From positions 1 to 28,587 of the forward strand of contig JANPPS010000133.1 of the NCBI GenBank assembly GCA_031428635.1: a stretch of DNA of 28,587 nt. Direction: 5' to 3'. Each line of letters begins with the position of its first letter. The first letter of the stretch is position 1. A program made the position numbers and the translations under genes. This DNA comes from JANPPS01 sp031428635 (GTDB lineage Bacteria; Pseudomonadota; Alphaproteobacteria; Acetobacterales; Acetobacteraceae). The notes below the pieces were generated by a model that saw only the letters and a program-made list of their open reading frames with translations, was not told the DNA's origin and did no database searches. Of the stretch, positions 15,917-23,978 are shown in pieces.

Positions 15917-17577
15917 GCTGGCGCGCCCTGCTTGACGGACTTCGGCTTGGCGGTTTCGGGCTTGGCGGTTTGCGGTGCGGCGTCGTTTGGCTTCGCAGCG
16001 CCGGACTTGGTAGGTTCGGTCTTAGAAGCAACCGAATTAGCACCATCCGGTTTGGCGCCATCGGGCCCGGGAACGTCAGGTTTTGCGGCTTCCGACTTAG
16101 CAGCGTCCGCCTTGGCGGCTGCCGGCTTGGCTCCGGCCTGGTTGGCGGCCTCCTCTTTCTGCCGCGCCTCATCCAGCGTGCCGACCATGTAAAGCGAGCT
16201 CTCCGCCCAGTCATCCGCCTCACCATCCAGGATCGCTCGGCAGCCTGCCAGCGTGTCCGCACGGCTGACGCTGCGGCCGGGGATACCGGTGAATGCCTCC
16301 GTGACCGCGAAGGGCTGGCTCAGGAACCGCTGCAGCCGGCGCGCGCGCTTGACCACCGCACGGTCGGCGGCACCCAGCTCTTCCACGCCCAGGAGTGCAA
16401 TGATGTCCTCCAGGTCCTTGAAGTGGGCCAGCGCCTCACGGGCGCGTTCCGCCAGGCGGTAGTGCTCCTCGCCCACCATCAGCGGGTCCAGTAGGGACGA
16501 TGACGAGGCAAGTGGATCGATGGCCGGGTAGAAGCCATCCGCGGCGAGCTTGCGCGACAGCATGATTATGCCGTCCATGTGGGCCGAGATGGCGGTCACC
16601 GCTGGGTCGGTGAAGTCGTCGGCCGGAACATAGACGGCCTGCACGGCGGTGACCGAAGACCCGGCGACCGAGGTGATCCGCTCCTCTAGCGCCGCCACCT
16701 CGGTCGCGAGCGTCGGCTGGTATCCGACGCGCGACGGCAGTCGACCCAGCAGGCTGGATAGCTCAGCGCCGGCCTGAACGAAGCGGAACACGTTGTCCAT
16801 TAGTAGCAGGACGTTCTGATGCTTCTGATCGCGGAAATACTCGGCAATCGTCAGCGCCGTCAGTGGCACCCGCCAGCGAGCGCCGGGTGGCTCGTTCATC
16901 TGGCCATAGACCAGCACGGTGCGCTTCAGCACGCCTGAATCCTGCATATCGGTCAGTAGCTCATGCCCCTCGCGGGAGCGTTCGCCGACGCCTGCGAATA
17001 CGGCAATGCCGGTGTATTTCTCGACCGTCGCGTGGATCAACTCCATAACCAGCACGGTCTTGCCGACGCCCGCGCCGCCGAACATCGCCGCCTTGCCGCC
17101 CTGGGCCAGCGGCGCCAACAGGTCGATCACCTTAATTCCGGTCTCGAACACGGCGGTTGCCGACGTCTCATCGGTCAGTGCGGGCGGATTGCCGTGGATG
17201 CCGCGCGTAGGGATGTCCGGCGGCAGGGCTGGCCCGAGGTCCCCCAGATTGCCCATTACGTCCAGCAGGCGTCCCAGCACGGCCTCCCCAACGGGGACCG
17301 TGATCGGCTGTCCGGTGGCACGCACACCGGTGCCACGGGACAGGCCGGCGGTCGCCTGCATGGCGATACCCCGCACGGTATGGGTGTCGACGTGACTATG
17401 AACCTCCAGCACGAGCGGTGCGGGCCGGTCCCAGTTCACCACCAGGGCGGTATCGATCGGCGGCAATGCGCCGTTCGCAAATCCGACGTCCACCACGGCC
17501 CCACGGACAGATAGGACGGTTCCGGCGTCGGCGGCGGGGGTCAAGCCTGCACCGGCCGGCGCGCCATCGTCTCCCAC
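15913..17577 (-). CDS. atpD: N-type ATPase beta subunit with long Ala/Lys/Pro-rich tail
   Basis: Catalytic subunit of the F1-like head, 554 aa, against about 460-480 for usual beta subunits. Seen: an N-terminal barrel (TVLSVRGAVVDVGFANGALP), the Walker A loop GGAGVGKT at 167-174, the catalytic Glu199 in GERSREG, the Walker B region LLLMDNVFRF, the segment GRLPSRVGYQPTLATEVAAL, and VGEEHYRLAE. The DELSEED region reads GVEELGAADRA. The core ends near residue 481; residues 482-554 are a low-complexity tail with repeated AKPD/AKPE/AAK units. The GTG start at 17577 has a strong AAGGAG seven bases upstream; no in-frame ATG is nearby. It is the first gene of the operon, which is characteristic of N-ATPases, and overlaps atpC by ATGA. 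Confidence 0.96.
   Translation of the reverse strand: MGDDGAPAGAGLTPAADAGTVLSVRGAVVDVGFANGALPPIDTALVVNWDRPAPLVLEVHSHVDTHTVRGIAMQATAGLSRGTGVRATGQPITVPVGEAVLGRLLDVMGNLGDLGPALPPDIPTRGIHGNPPALTDETSATAVFETGIKVIDLLAPLAQGGKAAMFGGAGVGKTVLVMELIHATVEKYTGIAVFAGVGERSREGHELLTDMQDSGVLKRTVLVYGQMNEPPGARWRVPLTALTIAEYFRDQKHQNVLLLMDNVFRFVQAGAELSSLLGRLPSRVGYQPTLATEVAALEERITSVAGSSVTAVQAVYVPADDFTDPAVTAISAHMDGIIMLSRKLAADGFYPAIDPLASSSSLLDPLMVGEEHYRLAERAREALAHFKDLEDIIALLGVEELGAADRAVVKRARRLQRFLSQPFAVTEAFTGIPGRSVSRADTLAGCRAILDGEADDWAESSLYMVGTLDEARQKEEAANQAGAKPAAAKADAAKSEAAKPDVPGPDGAKPDGANSVASKTEPTKSGAAKPNDAAPQTAKPETAKPKSVKQGAPA
15916..16134 (-). repeat. Low-complexity coding repeat in the atpD 3' end
   Basis: The last 73 codons of atpD encode a degenerate repeat built from Ala-Lys-Pro-(Asp/Glu) and Ala-Ala-Lys units, with 12 lysines and at least 8 acidic residues. 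At DNA level short repeats such as cttggcggttt recur (plus strand, near 15945 and at 15961). The frame stays open and ends in the normal ATGA overlap with atpC. Confidence 0.85.
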
Positions 17578-17710
17578 AGGTTCGCTCCTTCCATAATGTG
17601 CAGGTTCGCGGGGGCCATGCGCGATACAGCAAGTGCAGTACCCAGCCAGTCTAACCGGTCGACACTTGAAAACCTTACTGTCTAGGCCTGGTTGGCGAGA
17701 GGCTCGGAAA
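17578..17710. promoter_or_regulatory. Gap between the RND permease stop and atpD, probable atp operon leader
   Basis: 133 bp, the largest gap between minus-strand genes apart from the one upstream of xfp, hence the likely site of the atp operon promoter. A near-perfect dyad TACAGCA-AG-TGCAGTA (one mismatch per arm pair) lies at 17625-17640, about 47 bp before the GTG start, and could be an operator. I saw no convincing -35/-10 pair and no strong terminator hairpin for the upstream permease gene, so read-through from the efflux operon is possible. Confidence 0.35.
17585..17590 (-). promoter_or_regulatory. Ribosome-binding site of atpD
   Basis: AAGGAG seven bases before GTG 17577. It fixes the non-ATG start; the ATG at 17592-17594 is in a different frame and lies upstream of this site. 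Confidence 0.8.
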
Positions 17711-20700
17711 CTACGCAGACTGTGTCTGCAGCCCAGGTTCGACCGGTCCCAGCACTTCCCTGCGGGGCAAGGTCAGCCCGATCAGCACCGGTATGGCAAG
17801 CAGCACGAGTGGAAACTGCGCCAATAGGCCGGAGATGATGGCGATAGCCAACGGCTGCTGCATGCCCGAACCCTGACCGATGGCCAGGGCCAACGGCATC
17901 AACGTCAGGATCGCAGCGATCGTCGTCATCGCAATCGGCCGGAAACGGTTGCGCGCAGCCTCCAACAGGGCCTGGCGCGGCGGCATCTCCCGGGACAGGG
18001 CGACGTACTCGGACACCAGGAAGATCGCCATCTCCGTACCGATGCCGATGATCATCGTCATGCCCATGATGGCCGTGATGTTCAGCTCGATCCCCGTGAG
18101 CCATAGCCCGGTGAACACCGCCGTAGTGGACAGCACGGACACGCCGAGCATGATCACCGGCAGCCAAAATCGTTCGTATAAGAACAGCAGCAGCACGAAC
18201 TCCGCGACGAGCGCCGCGACGAACACCCGGATCAGCCCGGAAAACGCGATCTGCTGCTGGGCATACAGACCGCCCAGCTCGTAACGCACGCCGGCCGGTA
18301 GCGTGCCTGGCCGGTCCAGGACCACTTTCACGTCCGCCACCGCCGCGCCGAGCGAGCGCCCCTGCAGCCGTGCGGTGATCGGGATCATGGGCTGCAAGTT
18401 TTCGCGGACGATCTCCGCCTGGCCCGGCGCTGGGGACACCTGCGCGACGCGGCCCAGGGGGAACAGGTGCCCATCCGGGGCACGGATCGGCAGGTCCGCA
18501 AGCTGATTGTCGTATTGGCGCAGGTCAGGGTGCAGCCAGACCCGCACGCCCACCTGCTTTAGCGGCTGCGGAAGCTGGGTCGCGACGATCCCCGCGAGAT
18601 AGCCGTCCAGCGCGGCACCAACCGCGCCGGCGTCTACGCCTTCGATGGCGGCACGCGCCGGGTCAACATGGATATTCAGGCCGTCGCCGGCGATGACGAT
18701 GCCGTCCTGCACCGACACCAGGCCTGGCACTTTCGCGATCGCGGCGGCGATGCTCCGGGCGGCCGGGGCCAGCGCGGCCGGGTCGGTGGCATAGAGCTTG
18801 ACCTCCACCGGCTGCGGCACAGCCGTGAGGTCTCCGATCAGGTCCTCCATGAGCTGAGCCGTTGCGACGCTCAGGCCGGGGACGGCCTGGTCCACCTTGT
18901 CCTGTACCTCGGTCATCACGGCCTCGATCGGCCGCCGTGGGAACCCCTTGAGGAGGACGAAGATGTCTCCGGTGTTCGGCTCGCTCAGGCTTTGGCCAAG
19001 TCCGGCGCCGGTCCGTGTCGAAAACGTGTCGACCTCGGGGGTGGCGCGCAGGATCGCCTCGACCTGCCCAAGCTCCCGCAGGGTCTCGTCGAGAGAGGTG
19101 CCGGGCGCCGAGCGGTAGTCGAGGACAAAGCCCCCCTCGTCCATCTTCGGCATAAAGCCGCTTCCGACATTGTTGTAGGCGAACCATCCGAGCACCAGCA
19201 GCGGTGCCAAGCCCAGCGCGAGCAGCCAGGGCCGGGAGAACAGCCGCTCCAGCAGCCAGCGGTGCCCTCGCCCCACGCGACCTTCCGGCCCCTCACCCGG
19301 ATCTTTCCAGCGTTTGAAATCCACGACGAGGCGTGCGAGCACCGGAACGGCGAGTGCGGTGAGCGCGTACGAAATGATCAGCGCCGCAGCCATCGTAAGC
19401 GAGAGCGCCTTGAAGAAGGCACCGGTGACGCCGGTCAGGAACACCAGCGGCAGGAACACCAGCAGGGTGGCCATGCTGGAGCCGGTGAGCGGCGGCAGGA
19501 ACTCCCGCCCGGCAGGCAGGACGGCATTGGCCGGGTCGCCCTCCAACCCGGCAGCACCGGCGCGGCGGGCCAGATGCTCGATCATGGTGATGACATCATC
19601 GATGATCAGTCCGACGGCCGCCGCGATGCCGCCCAGCGTCATGATGTTGAACGTCAGGCCGAGGACGGAAAGTAGTAGCACCGTGGTGGCCAGCGTCGCC
19701 GGCACGACCAGCATCGCGACCAGCGTCACCCGCAGGCTGCGCAGGAACGCTAGGAGGACCAGCCCTGCCAAGCCAAGGCCAATCAGGACTGCATCGCGGA
19801 CGCTGCCGGCGGAGGCTGTGACCAGAGTGCTCTGGTCATACCAGTTGGACAGCGTGATCCCGGCGGGCATCTGCGGACGGAAATCCGCCAGTGCCTCCCG
19901 CACCGCAGCCGAGATCGCCACGCTGTTCGCGTTCGGCTGCTGATAGACCTGGAACTGGACAGCCGGATGCCCGTCCTCGCCAACCCTGATCCACTGCGGC
20001 ACGACGCCGTCCGTTACCTCGGCCACATCGCCGACCCGCACGACGCCGCCTGGACCTGCCTGAACGACCGTGTCTCGCACCTGCTCGACCCGGCGTAGGG
20101 TGTCATCGAGCGCCAGTAGGAGCAGCTTGTCATGGTCCTGTATGCGCCCCACGACAGTGAGAATGTTGGCCTTGGCCAATGCGGTTGCGACGTCGGACAA
20201 AGCGAGGTTGCGGCCAGCCAGCCGGTGGGGGTCCACCAGAACCTGCACCTCCTGCACCGCCCCACCCTGCACACCGACGTAGGCGACGCCGGGTATGGCC
20301 GTGAGCAGCGGGACGAGTTGATACTGGGCAAGGTCGCGTTGCGCGACGGGGCTGATGGTGTTGGATGACAACGAATAGGCGATGATCGGAAAGACGGTCG
20401 GGTCCATCCGCCGCACCTGGTAGCTCGTACCACTCGGAAAGCTCGGCAGCGCCTGCGCCACGGCCGCGTCCACCTGTACGGCCGCGGACACCATGTCCGT
20501 TCCCCAGGCGAAATCGAGGGAGACCTCGGCCGATCCGCGGCTGGTCGTCGACCGCACGCGCAATACGGCAGGGACACGCCGTACGGCCTGCTCCAGCGGG
20601 ATTGTCACCAGGAGGGCCGTCTGGTCAGCGGGCCTTGCGCCGGCATTTACGCTGACGAGCACGCGGGGGAACTGCACGACTGGGAAAAGTCCGGTTGGCA

Positions 20701-20839
20701 GTTGGACCCCGGAAAAGCCGCCGGCGACTGCGAGTGCCAGCAGGACCAGCAGAATCGACCGCGTGTGTTTTGCGATAAACCCGGGGCTGCCGTCGGTATC
20801 CCTGGCCGGTGCCGGGCCCTGGATCGCGTCGCCGCTCAT
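17711..20839 (-). CDS. RND efflux transporter permease subunit
   Basis: Inner-membrane proton-driven pump, 1042 aa, the normal size for the family. Seen: a first membrane helix (SILLVLLALAVAGGFSG, about 28-44), large periplasmic loops after helices 1 and 7 in the usual duplicated layout, and a helix-4 proton relay with Asp414-Asp415 plus Glu421 in GLIIDDVITMIEHLARR. The C-terminal helices run from ALVAEFVLLLFLYERFWLPV onward. Paired Asp is typical of drug-type and many uncharacterised RND pumps, whereas CzcA-type metal pumps usually have a single Asp followed by Gly at this place; helix 10 reads GIGTEMAIFLVSEY. The substrate cannot be assigned. The open frame extends upstream to 21079, but ATG 20839 is preferred because it overlaps the adaptor stop by ATGA and gives a family-like N-terminus (MSGDAIQGPAPARDTDG). 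It is last of the three pump genes. Confidence 0.94.
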   Translation of the reverse strand: MSGDAIQGPAPARDTDGSPGFIAKHTRSILLVLLALAVAGGFSGVQLPTGLFPVVQFPRVLVSVNAGARPADQTALLVTIPLEQAVRRVPAVLRVRSTTSRGSAEVSLDFAWGTDMVSAAVQVDAAVAQALPSFPSGTSYQVRRMDPTVFPIIAYSLSSNTISPVAQRDLAQYQLVPLLTAIPGVAYVGVQGGAVQEVQVLVDPHRLAGRNLALSDVATALAKANILTVVGRIQDHDKLLLLALDDTLRRVEQVRDTVVQAGPGGVVRVGDVAEVTDGVVPQWIRVGEDGHPAVQFQVYQQPNANSVAISAAVREALADFRPQMPAGITLSNWYDQSTLVTASAGSVRDAVLIGLGLAGLVLLAFLRSLRVTLVAMLVVPATLATTVLLLSVLGLTFNIMTLGGIAAAVGLIIDDVITMIEHLARRAGAAGLEGDPANAVLPAGREFLPPLTGSSMATLLVFLPLVFLTGVTGAFFKALSLTMAAALIISYALTALAVPVLARLVVDFKRWKDPGEGPEGRVGRGHRWLLERLFSRPWLLALGLAPLLVLGWFAYNNVGSGFMPKMDEGGFVLDYRSAPGTSLDETLRELGQVEAILRATPEVDTFSTRTGAGLGQSLSEPNTGDIFVLLKGFPRRPIEAVMTEVQDKVDQAVPGLSVATAQLMEDLIGDLTAVPQPVEVKLYATDPAALAPAARSIAAAIAKVPGLVSVQDGIVIAGDGLNIHVDPARAAIEGVDAGAVGAALDGYLAGIVATQLPQPLKQVGVRVWLHPDLRQYDNQLADLPIRAPDGHLFPLGRVAQVSPAPGQAEIVRENLQPMIPITARLQGRSLGAAVADVKVVLDRPGTLPAGVRYELGGLYAQQQIAFSGLIRVFVAALVAEFVLLLFLYERFWLPVIMLGVSVLSTTAVFTGLWLTGIELNITAIMGMTMIIGIGTEMAIFLVSEYVALSREMPPRQALLEAARNRFRPIAMTTIAAILTLMPLALAIGQGSGMQQPLAIAIISGLLAQFPLVLLAIPVLIGLTLPRREVLGPVEPGLQTQSA

Positions 20840-21912
20840 GGCTTCGCGGCAGTCCTGCCTGCGTCGGCCTGCTGCATCCGGACCAGGCCGCCATCCTGAA
20901 GCTGGGTGTTCCCACTCGTGACCACTGCGCGGCTGGCGTCGATCGGCCCATCGACGACCGTTGTATCTCCGGACGTGCCCACGACGCGCACGGCGACCCG
21001 TGCTGCCGTGGTGCCGTTCACCTGGAACAGATACGTGCCTGCCGTGTCGGTCATCACGGCGTTGCGCGGCACGAGCCATCCCCGCATCTCGCCCACCGTC
21101 ACGACGGCACGGACCGGACCGCCGGGGAGTAGGGTTCCTGAGGCATCAGGCTGTCCCCCGCCTGACGTCAACGAGACCATCACCGGGACCAGCCGGCTTT
21201 GCGGATCCAGCATTCCCCCCACGGCCAGCACGCTGCCGGGGACTGACGAGCCGCCATCGAGGGGCTGGACCTGAACCGCCTGATTGGGTGCGAGTAGGCC
21301 GCGCTGGCCTGGCTCCACGCCAACCGCCGCCACGTAGCGATCCGACCGGGCCAGCGTGACCAGCGGCGCCCCAGCCGCGACACGGGCGCCCGGCGCGGCC
21401 AGGAGCGCTGATACCACCCCGTCGAACGGCGCCGTAATCGTCTGTTCGGCAGTGCCACCGCCGGCGCGGTTCAGCGCATCCAACGTGGACTGTGCATCCG
21501 CGACAGCTTTTTCAGCCTGTGCAAGCTGGTCGCGGGTCGCAAGATGCTGGGATAGCATTTGGCTGATGCGGGTATGCTCGCCGGTTGCGAGCGTCATTGC
21601 CGAGGTCGCTTGGCGGTAGGCTGCCAGTGCGGCCGGATCGGCGGTGACGGTGACCAGGGACTGACCACGGCGAACGGTCTGGCCCAGCACCGCAGTCACA
21701 CGCGTGACCCGGCCCGCGCGCAGAAGGCTGAGTGCCTCGCTGCCGCCATTGGGTGAGGGCTGGACCGACCCGTACGCGGTCAGCATGCGCGGAACGCTTC
21801 CTTGGCGAGCAGCCTGCGTCTGGATGAGTACGCTGGGCTTGGGCGCCGGTGCCGGCTGCGCGAGACCGGCGAGGGGCACGAGCATAAACGGAATGATCAG
21901 CAGGCGTTTCAT
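20836..21912 (-). CDS. RND efflux periplasmic adaptor (membrane fusion protein)
   Basis: 358-residue adaptor that bridges the RND permease and the outer-membrane channel. Seen: a signal sequence MKRLLIIPFMLVPLAGLA with likely cleavage before Gln19; a first lipoyl half-motif (LLRAGRVTRVTAVLGQTVRR then GQSLVTV); a helical hairpin (about 90-150, with TRDQLAQAEKAVADAQSTLD); a second lipoyl half (TITAPFDGVVSALLAAPGAR then VAAGAPLVTLA); and C-terminal beta domains (GEMRGWLVPRNAVMTDTAGT). No His- or Met-rich metal-binding segment is evident. The ATG at 21912 overlaps the outer-membrane factor stop by ATGA, and its own stop overlaps the permease ATG in the same way, so the three proteins should be made in fixed proportion. 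Confidence 0.94.
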   Translation of the reverse strand: MKRLLIIPFMLVPLAGLAQPAPAPKPSVLIQTQAARQGSVPRMLTAYGSVQPSPNGGSEALSLLRAGRVTRVTAVLGQTVRRGQSLVTVTADPAALAAYRQATSAMTLATGEHTRISQMLSQHLATRDQLAQAEKAVADAQSTLDALNRAGGGTAEQTITAPFDGVVSALLAAPGARVAAGAPLVTLARSDRYVAAVGVEPGQRGLLAPNQAVQVQPLDGGSSVPGSVLAVGGMLDPQSRLVPVMVSLTSGGGQPDASGTLLPGGPVRAVVTVGEMRGWLVPRNAVMTDTAGTYLFQVNGTTAARVAVRVVGTSGDTTVVDGPIDASRAVVTSGNTQLQDGGLVRMQQADAGRTAAKP

Positions 21913-23270
21913 ATCGGTCCCGACTCTTCGGGTGGGGTAAGCTGCACGGGGGGCAGCCCGGCACCGAGAAGAGTCGCGAGGGCGATCCGGATCTCCAGAA
22001 GCTGCTGCTCCAGGACAATAATCTGCCGCTCCTTTTCCAGCCGCGCCGTGATCAGTTGCACGTAGCTCAGTTCGTCTAGCAGGCCGCCATGCAGCGCACG
22101 CTCGGCGCCGGACGCCAGCCGCTCGGCCTGGCCCAGCCCGGCCTGGGACACGGCAAGTTGGCGCTCAAGCAGGTCGACGTTGGCCAGTAGCGCCTGTGCC
22201 CCGCCGCTCGCGGTTGCCAGGCGGGCTGCGTACTCCGCACGCAACTGGTCGCGGGTTGCACTCTGGATCGCAATGACGCCCTGGTTCCGATTGAATAGCG
22301 GAAGTGCCACGGAGACAGATGGGCCGGCCGACAGCACGCGGCTCGTATCATTGCCGTAGTTCGGTCCGAGCGTAAGGGCCGGGAACTGGGCCAGTACCGC
22401 GGCCCATAGGTTCGCCTCCTGCGACCGGTAGCCGAGTTGCAGCGCGATCAGATCCGGCCGTCGCTGCGGGAGGCCGGCGAGCATACCGGCCGCCTCGTCC
22501 CGTCCGATCGCAGGCACGCTGACATCGTTCGCCAGCAATGGGCGCACATGGGGCTCCAGCCCGAGTAGGGCGTCGAGCGATTGCCAACGCTGCTCCTGCG
22601 CAAGAATGGCCGCCTCAAGCTGCGTCTGCAGGCCCGTCACGGCCGCCACGTCGGGTGCCAGCATCTGCAGCGTCGCGTTGCCCTGCGCCACGGCCCGGGT
22701 CGTGGTCGAGGCACGGTCCGTGAGCAAGGCAAGCGTCCGCCGGAAGCTCTGCAACAGGCGATCCTGTTGGACCAGATCGACCACGAGCGTCTGGGCCCGG
22801 CTGATCGTCTGCCATTCCTGCCAGACCAGGCTTGCATCGACTTGCCGGGCAGCCTCACGCGCGGCGCGACGCCGGGCGGACAGGGTGATAAGCGCCGTGA
22901 TATCGCCGGTCAGGCTGGCGCCGATCGCGTTGGCGACACCCGGACCGCCCAACAGAAGGTTATAGCTGCCGGACAGAACCGGATCTGGCAGCAGTCCCGC
23001 CTGAACTACTTGCGCCTGGGCCACGCCCCGCTGTTCGCGTGCCGCACGCAAATCCGGGCTATTTTGAACAGCGAGGCGCGCTACGTCCGCAAGGGTCAGT
23101 GCACTTTCAGCGGAAATCGGTAGGGCGCCCGGCCGTGTCCGGTTCAGGGCGGCAACGCTCGGTGCGAGTGTAGAGCGTTCGGACAATGGTTGAGCGTGGT
23201 AGGACGCGCAGCCCCCCAATACGGCGCAGGCCGCCAGGACAGGCGTCAACACATGCACTGGGCGGATCAA
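21909..23270 (-). CDS. TolC-family outer-membrane efflux lipoprotein
   Basis: Outer-membrane channel of the efflux system, 453 aa. The N-terminus is a lipoprotein signal with lipobox LGGC at 18-21, so Cys21 would be acylated. The body shows the duplicated TolC helix pattern: ALTLADVARLAVQNSPDLRA, later GLPQRRPDLIALQLGYRSQE, and long amphipathic heptad stretches in both halves. Similarity is to CzcC/NodT-like factors. The start is TTG 23270, with AAGG five bases upstream formed partly by the TAA stop of the phosphatase gene; GTG codons at 5 and 7 are alternatives but would shorten the signal peptide. It is the first of the three pump genes, in outer membrane factor - adaptor - permease order as in czcCBA. 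Confidence 0.93.
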   Translation of the reverse strand: MIRPVHVLTPVLAACAVLGGCASYHAQPLSERSTLAPSVAALNRTRPGALPISAESALTLADVARLAVQNSPDLRAAREQRGVAQAQVVQAGLLPDPVLSGSYNLLLGGPGVANAIGASLTGDITALITLSARRRAAREAARQVDASLVWQEWQTISRAQTLVVDLVQQDRLLQSFRRTLALLTDRASTTTRAVAQGNATLQMLAPDVAAVTGLQTQLEAAILAQEQRWQSLDALLGLEPHVRPLLANDVSVPAIGRDEAAGMLAGLPQRRPDLIALQLGYRSQEANLWAAVLAQFPALTLGPNYGNDTSRVLSAGPSVSVALPLFNRNQGVIAIQSATRDQLRAEYAARLATASGGAQALLANVDLLERQLAVSQAGLGQAERLASGAERALHGGLLDELSYVQLITARLEKERQIIVLEQQLLEIRIALATLLGAGLPPVQLTPPEESGPI

Positions 23271-23277
23271 GGGCGCC

Positions 23278-23949
23278 TTAAGGCACGTGAGGTGGATGGG
23301 AGCGGTGAGCGCTGACGGATGGCGGCTTATTCGCCTCCGGTTCCATCGGAACGCCTGGCGAGAGGTTCCAGCAAGCGATGACGTGCAGCTCCGCGTGTGC
23401 CGGGTTGAAGGCGAGGACGCTCAGCGACGCTGTCTCGAACTGAAGGTGTTCGCCCAGGCTTATTTGCAATCCGATCCAGCGTGCCGCCAGGCTGCAGCCG
23501 AACTCACCGTGGGAGAACAATGCCACGTTGCCGCGCAAACAACAGAGCCGGGCAATCAGGCGATCGGCACGGTCCGACACATCACTAGGGCTTTCGCCGC
23601 CCGGGCAGCCATCGCGATAGCAGTTCCAGCCCGGCCGGTCCCGCCGGATGTCGCTGGAGGTTTTGCCTTCATATTGCCCATAATCCCACTCAGCCAGGTC
23701 CGGGTCGACGAAGGCGGCCGGCGCGACTGGACCGGCCAGAGCATACGTTTGCCGCGCTCGCAGGGCCGGGCTGGTAAACACGGCATCGAAGCGGATGGTA
23801 TCGAGGAGTGACTTGAGCGACCGGGCCTGTTGTTCACCATGCGCGGTCAGCGCCAAATCGGTCCGCCCGGTGTGCTGGCCGGACCGGGACCACAGCGTTT
23901 CGCCATGCCGAATTAAATGGAGCCTCAGGGACTGATCGACGGCGGCCAT
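23278..23949 (-). CDS. Histidine phosphatase family protein (phosphoglycerate mutase-like)
   Basis: 223-residue cytoplasmic enzyme of the branch that forms a phosphohistidine intermediate. Seen: LIRHGETLW with catalytic His15, the substrate-pocket stretch TSPALRARQT with a conserved Arg, the acid/base region LAEWDYGQYEG, and the second histidine His147 in LFSHGEFG. The first 190 residues are typical in length; the last about 20 (PEANKPPSVSAHRSHPPHVP) are a Pro/His-rich tail of no known role. Family members remove phosphate from sugar phosphates, phosphoglycerate, nucleotides or proteins, so the substrate is open. The neighbouring phosphoketolase and aldolase make a sugar phosphate plausible. 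The start at ATG 23949 has only a weak Shine-Dalgarno. It follows the exported-protein gene by 29 bp and its stop lies seven bases before the TTG of the efflux gene. Confidence 0.92.
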   Translation of the reverse strand: MAAVDQSLRLHLIRHGETLWSRSGQHTGRTDLALTAHGEQQARSLKSLLDTIRFDAVFTSPALRARQTYALAGPVAPAAFVDPDLAEWDYGQYEGKTSSDIRRDRPGWNCYRDGCPGGESPSDVSDRADRLIARLCCLRGNVALFSHGEFGCSLAARWIGLQISLGEHLQFETASLSVLAFNPAHAELHVIACWNLSPGVPMEPEANKPPSVSAHRSHPPHVP

Positions 23950-23978
23950 CGATCGACTACCGGGTCGGGTCTCGGATG

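Noticed and set aside
18668..19675. Plus-strand open frame of 335 codons inside the RND permease gene
   Set aside because: It is very rich in Gly, Arg, Gln and His with no hydrophobic core; the permease on the other strand is unambiguous.
20840..21079. Upstream extension of the RND permease frame to an ATG at 21079
   Set aside because: It reads through the adaptor gene in a wrong frame, gives an Arg/Gly/His-rich peptide with no family similarity, and ATG 20839 makes an ATGA overlap and a normal N-terminus.
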